Of a stretch of 10,387 bases of DNA, positions 6,366-10,387 are shown piece after piece (the first letter of the stretch is position 1; each line of letters begins with the position of its first letter). Under the pieces are notes generated by a model. That model worked only from the letters and a program-made list of their open reading frames with translations. It did no database searches and had not been told where the DNA came from. The stretch is from Acidobacteriota bacterium (GTDB taxonomy: Bacteria > Acidobacteriota > Vicinamibacteria > Vicinamibacterales > UBA2999), in the NCBI GenBank assembly GCA_947478985.1, contig CANJYC010000046.1, positions 1-10,387 of the forward strand. Direction: 5' to 3'. Position numbers and translations under genes: made by a program.

Positions 6366-7471
6366 CGGGTGCCCGCTGGTGCGGCGACCGTCTCGTCGAT
6401 GAGTGTCTGCATCTGCGCCAGGTGCCTCGGACGCGAGAAGCGCTCGGCGTGCGCGCGTATGGTGGCCGGATCGAAGCGCGTGCGGGCCGCGCGATCCAGA
6501 GCGGCGGCCAGCACGTCCGCCGTCGGATGGTCGAAGAGCACGCCCGTGACGCCATCGACCACCGTTTCGAGCGCGCCTCCGCGACCGAGCGCGACGACAG
6601 GTCGACCGCAGGCCTGGGCCTCCACCGGCACGATGCCGAAGTCTTCCTCGCCTGGCAGGATGACGGCGGCCGCCTGGCGGTACTCGTCACGGATGCCTTC
6701 GTCGTTCAACCGGCCGAGAAATGCCACCGTGGGGCCTGCCATTCGTTCGAGCCGCTCGCGGTCAGGGCCATCCCCGACGATTCGGAGCGACGCGCCCGTG
6801 CGGGTGCACGCGTCGATGGCCAGTTCGATCCGTTTGTACGGCACAAGCGCCGACACCATCAGAAAGTGCCCGGCCGGCGAGATATCTGCGGGGTGGTAGA
6901 ACGCGGTGTCGACAGGTGGATACACGATAGTCGCCACGCGATTATAGTATCGGCCGATCCGTCCCGCGACGTGGGCGGAGTTGGCGACGAAGCGATCCAC
7001 CCGTTCCGCTGTGGCCGCGTCCCATCGCGCCATCCGCGCCATCACGGGCCGGTAGAACCAGCGACTGGCCGCGGCACCCACCCTGGCCGGACCGAAATAC
7101 ATCTCGAACTGATCCCACGCATAGCGCATCGGCGAATGGCAGTAGGAGATGTGGCGCGTTTGTCCAGATGTCAGAACGGCCTTGGCGGCGCAATGACTGG
7201 AGCTAATCACCAGGTCGTACGAATCGAGTCTGAACTGCTGGATGGCCAGCGGGAACAGTGGCAGGTAGCTCCGATACTTCGTTCGGGCAAGCGGCAGGTG
7301 CTGCACGAAGGACGTGGTGATGCGGTGGGACTCAATCGTGGAGGAGACCGACCCGCGGACATGCAGGAGCGTGAAGAGGTCGGCGGCGGGGTAGAGCTCG
7401 CACAGGCCTTCGAGTACCTTCTCGCCGCCGCGCATGCCGGTCAGCCAGTCGTGGATGAGCGCGACCCTCAC
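6359..7471 (-). CDS. GT4 family glycosyltransferase (WbaZ-like)
   Basis: Retaining GT-B glycosyltransferase of 370 residues, expected at the cytoplasmic face of the inner membrane, adding one sugar to the lipid-linked chain. The N-terminus (VALIHDWLTGMRGGEKVLE) is characteristic of a WbaZ-like branch of GT4. The segment with SHCAAKAVL and YCHSPMRYAWD supports this. The donor half has the motif E276-x7-E284 in EDFGIVPVEAQACG, and the fold's conserved GDGPDRERL and PYKRIELAI segments are present. The related WbaZ is a mannosyltransferase, but donor and acceptor cannot be assigned here. The start is GTG 7471, which shares four bases (GTGA) with the stop of the preceding gene and has AAGGGG four bases upstream. 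It ends by overlapping the phosphotransferase start. Confidence 0.92.
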   Translation of the reverse strand: MRVALIHDWLTGMRGGEKVLEGLCELYPAADLFTLLHVRGSVSSTIESHRITTSFVQHLPLARTKYRSYLPLFPLAIQQFRLDSYDLVISSSHCAAKAVLTSGQTRHISYCHSPMRYAWDQFEMYFGPARVGAAASRWFYRPVMARMARWDAATAERVDRFVANSAHVAGRIGRYYNRVATIVYPPVDTAFYHPADISPAGHFLMVSALVPYKRIELAIDACTRTGASLRIVGDGPDRERLERMAGPTVAFLGRLNDEGIRDEYRQAAAVILPGEEDFGIVPVEAQACGRPVVALGRGGALETVVDGVTGVLFDHPTADVLAAALDRAARTRFDPATIRAHAERFSRPRHLAQMQTLIDETVAAPAGTRW

Positions 7472-8598
7472 GCGCCCCCTTTTCGAGGCTCCGCCACTGC
7501 CATGTACTGCGCAAAGGTCTGGGCGGCCGAACGCTCCCAGGAGAATTCGCGTGCGCGCGCCAGCCCCTTGCGTCGGAGATCGTTGGCGAGGACCGGGTCG
7601 GTCAGGACGCGCGCGATCCCGTCCACGATGGATTCCACGTCATACGGGTCGACGAGCACCGCCGCGTCGCCGGCCACCTCCGGCAGCGACGAGATGTTCG
7701 AGGTGACGACCGGCGTGCCGCAGGCCATGGCCTCAAGGGGCGGCAGGCCGAAGCCTTCGTAGAGCGAGGGAAACACAAAGACGGCGGCCAGGCGATACAG
7801 AATCGCCAGCATGTCGTCGGGCAGGTAGCCGAGGAATCGCACGTGCTTGTGGAGCTTGTGGCTGTGCACGGCGCGCCTGAGGGCGGGGAGCTTGCTGATC
7901 TCGTCGCCGATGATGAGCAGTTTCAGCTCGTCGTTGCCACTGCGCTTGCGCAGCCCGTCAAAAGCCTCAATCAGTCGCACGAGGTTTTTGTGCGGCTTGA
8001 TGTTCCCGACATAGAGCACGAACTGGTGGTCGAGCTGGTAGCGTTCGCGCACGCCCGCGACGTCCTCCTCGCGGGGGACGATGGAAAAGCGCTCGTCGAT
8101 GGCGTTGTAGACGACCACCACCTTCTCCGGCGGCACGTTGAAGAAGTGCAGGATGTCTCGCTTGGACGCCTCGGACACCGTGAGGATGCGCTCGGACTGT
8201 CGCGCCGCGTTCCACATCGAGCCGCGTGCATAGGCGTAGGCGAACTTGCTCGGCAGGTACTGCGGAAACATCAGGTGGATGCAGTCGTGAATCGTGACGA
8301 TCGAACGGCAGCGGACCGCGGGCGGCAGCACGTAATGCGGCGCGTGATAGAGATCCGGCTGCTCCCGGCGCAGAATCCACGGCACGTGGATCTGTTCACG
8401 GAAGGAATAGTTCGGCGAGGGTTCAAGGACCGTGCGGAAGTTCGGGCCCAGCTGCCCGGCGATTCCGAGATCCTGTTCCTGGCAGAGCAGAACGTACTCG
8501 TTCAGCGGATCGATGCGCGCCAGGTGCCGCAGCAGGTTCCGGATGTAGGTGCCGATCCCGAAGTCGTGAATCTTCCGGGCATCAATGGCGACTCGCAC
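7468..8598 (-). CDS. GT4 family glycosyltransferase
   Basis: Retaining GT-B enzyme of 376 residues. The start VRVAIDARKIHDFGIGTYIRNLL is the classic opening of the mannosyl/glucosyltransferase GT4 subgroup, with the glycine-rich GIGTY loop forming part of the acceptor site. The middle has the IVTIHDC and RILTVSEASKRDI segments, then VLYVGNIKPHKN at the domain boundary. The nucleotide-sugar motif is E281-x7-E289 in EGFGLPPLEAMACGTP. The start is GTG 8598, since the frame stays open upstream but reads into unrelated Pro/Cys-rich sequence antisense-like to no known domain, overlapping the previous gene. Seven bases separate it from that gene's stop, with no Shine-Dalgarno and a TATAAT six bases upstream. 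Its donor is not predictable. It shares motifs with the partial GT4 gene at 9454-10387 and may be an ancient paralogue. Confidence 0.92.
   Translation of the reverse strand: MRVAIDARKIHDFGIGTYIRNLLRHLARIDPLNEYVLLCQEQDLGIAGQLGPNFRTVLEPSPNYSFREQIHVPWILRREQPDLYHAPHYVLPPAVRCRSIVTIHDCIHLMFPQYLPSKFAYAYARGSMWNAARQSERILTVSEASKRDILHFFNVPPEKVVVVYNAIDERFSIVPREEDVAGVRERYQLDHQFVLYVGNIKPHKNLVRLIEAFDGLRKRSGNDELKLLIIGDEISKLPALRRAVHSHKLHKHVRFLGYLPDDMLAILYRLAAVFVFPSLYEGFGLPPLEAMACGTPVVTSNISSLPEVAGDAAVLVDPYDVESIVDGIARVLTDPVLANDLRRKGLARAREFSWERSAAQTFAQYMAVAEPRKGGA
7476..7481 (-). promoter_or_regulatory. Shine-Dalgarno for the WbaZ-like glycosyltransferase
   Basis: AAGGGG on the minus strand lies four bases ahead of the GTG at 7471 and inside the 3' end of the preceding glycosyltransferase gene. 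With the GTGA stop/start overlap it supports the GTG start over internal alternatives. Confidence 0.5.
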
Positions 8599-8604
8599 GT
8601 GAGG

Positions 8605-8610
8605 ATTATA
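8605..8610 (-). promoter_or_regulatory. Candidate internal -10 element, leaderless start of the GT4 gene
   Basis: The minus strand reads TATAAT, a perfect sigma-70 -10 hexamer, followed by six bases and then the GTG start at 8598. The hexamer spans the final ATA codon and the TAA stop of the upstream gene, both AT-rich choices in a GC-rich setting. No -35-like hexamer is seen 16-18 bases further upstream and no Shine-Dalgarno is present. A promoter here would give a leaderless transcript for the four downstream glycan genes. The positional fit is good; activity is inferred. Confidence 0.4.
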
Positions 8611-9451
8611 TCGGCGCAGCCGGGGAGGCGTCGGGAAGCCGTCCCCGTATCTGCAGGTAGATCCGCAACAGTGGCAGCCATCCGGGATGGTGCTTGGCGT
8701 AGAAGGCGAGCTGGCTCCGGCGGTACGCGAGGTCGGTCGCGCTCCTGGCGGTGGCGGCCGAACGGCCACGCAGGTGCGTCACCACCGCTTCCGGCGTGAA
8801 GCGGATGGCCCGCCCGCGGGCCCGCAGGGCCGCGCAGAAGTCGACGTCCTCCGTGTACATGAAGAAACGTTCGTCGAGCAGGCCGACCGCCTCCGCATCC
8901 GCTCGGCGCACGAGGAGGCAGGCCCCGCTCACCCAGTCGACCCCAGTGGGCCGCCGGGTCAGGCGTTCGACTTGAGCGGAGATTCCCGGGAGGCCCCGGG
9001 CGTGTCCCACGGTCAGCACCTTCTGCCGCAGCTCGGCCAATGGGCCGATCATCGCGCCGAACGACAGTTCCGCGCGTCCCTCTGCGTCGAGCAGGCGCGG
9101 GCCCGCGGCGGCCGCCTCCGCGTGGGCATCGAGGTGCGCGACGAGGGTGTCAATCGCATGCGGCGTGACCCGCGTGTCGGGGTTCAGGAGCAGGACAAGT
9201 TCGCCCATCGTGCTTCGGATGCCGATGTTGTTCGCGCGGGCAAACCCGAGGTTGCCGCCCGCGTCGAGGACGCGCACACCAGGCCATTGTTCGCGCACGA
9301 ACATCGCGGTGCCGTCCTGCGATGCATTGTCAACGACAAGGATCTCGTGCGTCACCACGGGACGGTGGAGCGCCAGCGAGGCCAGGCAGGCGTCAATGTC
9401 CGCACGCGAATTGAACGTTACGATCACGATCGCAAGGCGGGGAGCGGCCAT
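8606..9451 (-). CDS. GT2 family glycosyltransferase (rhamnosyltransferase-like)
   Basis: Inverting GT-A glycosyltransferase of 281 residues, the only GT-A enzyme in the cluster. The nucleotide-binding start is LAIVIVTFNS (6-15), with D41 in VVDNAS and the GGNLGFARANN loop (65-75). The metal-binding motif is the NPDT variant (90-93, D92) rather than DxD, as is usual in this subgroup. The acceptor/catalytic segment is FFMYTEDVDF, with E201-D202 and D204. This arrangement is typical of WbbL-like rhamnosyltransferases, but donor specificity is not decided by these motifs. No C-terminal membrane helix is seen. ATG 9451 begins two bases after the stop of the preceding gene. An ATG at 9502 or GTG at 9457 would add residues that resemble no family N-terminus. 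The last codons contain the candidate promoter of the next gene. Confidence 0.9.
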   Translation of the reverse strand: MAAPRLAIVIVTFNSRADIDACLASLALHRPVVTHEILVVDNASQDGTAMFVREQWPGVRVLDAGGNLGFARANNIGIRSTMGELVLLLNPDTRVTPHAIDTLVAHLDAHAEAAAAGPRLLDAEGRAELSFGAMIGPLAELRQKVLTVGHARGLPGISAQVERLTRRPTGVDWVSGACLLVRRADAEAVGLLDERFFMYTEDVDFCAALRARGRAIRFTPEAVVTHLRGRSAATARSATDLAYRRSQLAFYAKHHPGWLPLLRIYLQIRGRLPDASPAAPI

Positions 9452-9453
9452 CG

Positions 9454-10387
9454 TCACACCGAGACCAGGGCGTGCAGCGTCCGGCGCGCGCACTCCGTCC
9501 ATGAGTAGCGCGCGAGGACGGCGCCAGCCGCCTCCAGCAGGCGGGCCCGAGCCTGCGGGTCGAAGAGGGCCTCTTCGAGGGCCCGCTCGATGAGCACCGG
9601 ATCCGGCCGTGCGACGTAGATGGCGGCGTCTCGATAGATCTCGCGGGCCACGGCCGTGTCGAGCACGACGATGGGGACTCCGGCGGCGAGCGCCTCGAGT
9701 GGGGTGAACCCGAACCCTTCGTAGTCGGAGAGAAAGGCAAAAGCACCGGCGCGGGTGTAGAGGCCGCTGAGCACTTCGTCGGAGACGTAGGAATGAATCC
9801 GGACCCGGTCGGCCGCGCCGGCGTCGCGCACCAGGGCGTCGACGTCAATCCGCGGCGTGGTCCGGTTCTCGCCCACGATGTCGAGGCGGGCGCCCGCGTG
9901 GCGCCGTGCCAGGCCGGAGAAGCCGGCCACCAGTTCGGGGACGTGCCGGCGATTGAAGATCGACCCGACGAAGAGCACGGACTCAGGTTCGCGTGTGGCG
10001 TGCACGTCCGGGTGCGTCGTCTGGAGGGGATGCAGGCCCGAGTAGATGACCTCAACCCGTGCCCACGGCACCTGGAGGTGCGCCACGATCTCCGACTTCG
10101 AGAACTCTGACACCGTCAGGACACGGGCGGCGCGGTGGGCCGCGAGACGTGTGAACTGCCGGCGTCGCATCCCTTCCTGTGCCGAGAACCACTCCGGGTG
10201 TGCGGCGAAGGAGACGTCGTGGATGGTGAGGACCATCGGGACAGGGCAGAGGACCGGGCCCGTATACGCAGGGGCGAACAGCACGTCGGCGCCTCGCTGC
10301 CACAGGAGGCGGGGCAGCGTGACCTGCTCCCAGCGCGTGCCACCGGTGCCGGCGTCGGGCTGCATGAGAACCACCTCATGCGACGCC
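9454..10387 (-). CDS. GT4 family glycosyltransferase, 5' end outside window
   Basis: The frame is open to the right window edge (first whole codon at 10386-10384), giving 310 codons plus TGA at 9456-9454. The visible part starts inside the N-terminal GT-B domain, shown by GGTRWEQVTLPRLLWQRGADVLFAPAYT, so roughly 60-80 residues are probably missing. Further on come LTIHDVSF, RVLTVSEFSKSEI, then VLFVGSIFNRRH opening the donor domain. The E-x7-E motif in EGFGFTPLEALAAG is complete, with its first Glu codon at 9720-9718. GTG 10374 and the ATG nine bases later (10365) are internal codons, not credible starts, because the family's acceptor-side strand lies upstream. This is a retaining glycosyltransferase for the same glycan; donor unknown. 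It is the most upstream gene seen in the operon. Confidence 0.9.
   Translation of the reverse strand, partial: ASHEVVLMQPDAGTGGTRWEQVTLPRLLWQRGADVLFAPAYTGPVLCPVPMVLTIHDVSFAAHPEWFSAQEGMRRRQFTRLAAHRAARVLTVSEFSKSEIVAHLQVPWARVEVIYSGLHPLQTTHPDVHATREPESVLFVGSIFNRRHVPELVAGFSGLARRHAGARLDIVGENRTTPRIDVDALVRDAGAADRVRIHSYVSDEVLSGLYTRAGAFAFLSDYEGFGFTPLEALAAGVPIVVLDTAVAREIYRDAAIYVARPDPVLIERALEEALFDPQARARLLEAAGAVLARYSWTECARRTLHALVSV

Noticed and set aside
6945..6950. A second TATAAT on the minus strand inside the WbaZ-like gene
   Set aside because: It is made by ordinary in-frame codons (Tyr-Asn), sits mid-gene between conserved segments, and the GTG after it is only three bases away.
6311..7762. A 483-codon open frame on the plus strand, antisense to three glycosylation genes
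   Set aside because: It crosses two gene boundaries, has no family features, and is rich in Arg, His and Ala as expected for antisense frames in GC-rich DNA. The minus-strand genes explain the region.
8599..8769. N-terminal extension of the GT4 gene by 57 codons to 8769
   Set aside because: The added residues are Pro- and Cys-rich and overlap the GT2 gene in another frame, while the family N-terminus begins exactly at GTG 8598.
7843..9508. Long plus-strand frames (7843-8799 and 8687-9508) opposite the GT4 and GT2 genes
   Set aside because: Compositional shadows: they overlap each other, lack motifs, and lie antisense to genes with intact catalytic residues.

Overview
The window is GC-rich bacterial chromosome, densely packed, with no RNA gene, insertion sequence, CRISPR array or phage signature that I can see. 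Gene content (HflX, a TPR/SLH lipoprotein, a PgsA-type enzyme, a Wzx/Wzy- or ABC-type glycan locus and a SpoIIAA-like protein) together with high GC suggests an environmental Gram-negative. A member of Acidobacteriota (Vicinamibacteria-like) is my best guess. That is an impression from protein style, not a measured placement.

Left third, plus strand (1-3322): the last 40 codons of an unidentified membrane protein, then hflX (GTP-dependent ribosome-splitting factor), a lipoprotein with TPR repeats and C-terminal SLH repeats, and a CDP-alcohol phosphatidyltransferase of the PgsA type. The last three are packed as an operon: the lipoprotein gene overlaps the end of hflX by 11 bases, and the phosphatidyltransferase starts 4 bases after the lipoprotein stop. 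hflX has no Shine-Dalgarno. A 12-base direct repeat sits just before it, and the second copy forms a -10-like hexamer placed for a leaderless GTG start.

Middle (3323-3972): a 116-base convergent gap, then a small minus-strand gene for a SpoIIAA/STAS-like protein, then a 120-base gap. No convincing intrinsic terminator is visible in either gap.

Right two thirds, minus strand (3973-10387): six consecutive genes, read right to left, with junctions from a 7-base overlap to an 11-base gap. They are a GT4 glycosyltransferase cut by the window edge, a GT2 glycosyltransferase, two more GT4 enzymes, a polyprenyl-phosphate hexose-1-phosphate transferase with D-E dyad, and a UDP-glucuronate decarboxylase (UDP-xylose synthase). 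Together they describe assembly of a repeat unit on undecaprenyl phosphate at the cytoplasmic face. The phosphotransferase adds the first sugar, the four glycosyltransferases extend it, and the decarboxylase points to xylose as one building block. Flippase, polymerase and export genes are absent here and would be expected further right, upstream in the operon. One internal gene (7468-8598) has a perfect TATAAT six bases ahead of its GTG start, suggesting a second, leaderless promoter inside the cluster.

Nothing here is clearly a new system. The parts most worth following up are the two candidate leaderless starts, the SLH lipoprotein, and the SpoIIAA-like gene that may be the tail of the glycan operon.
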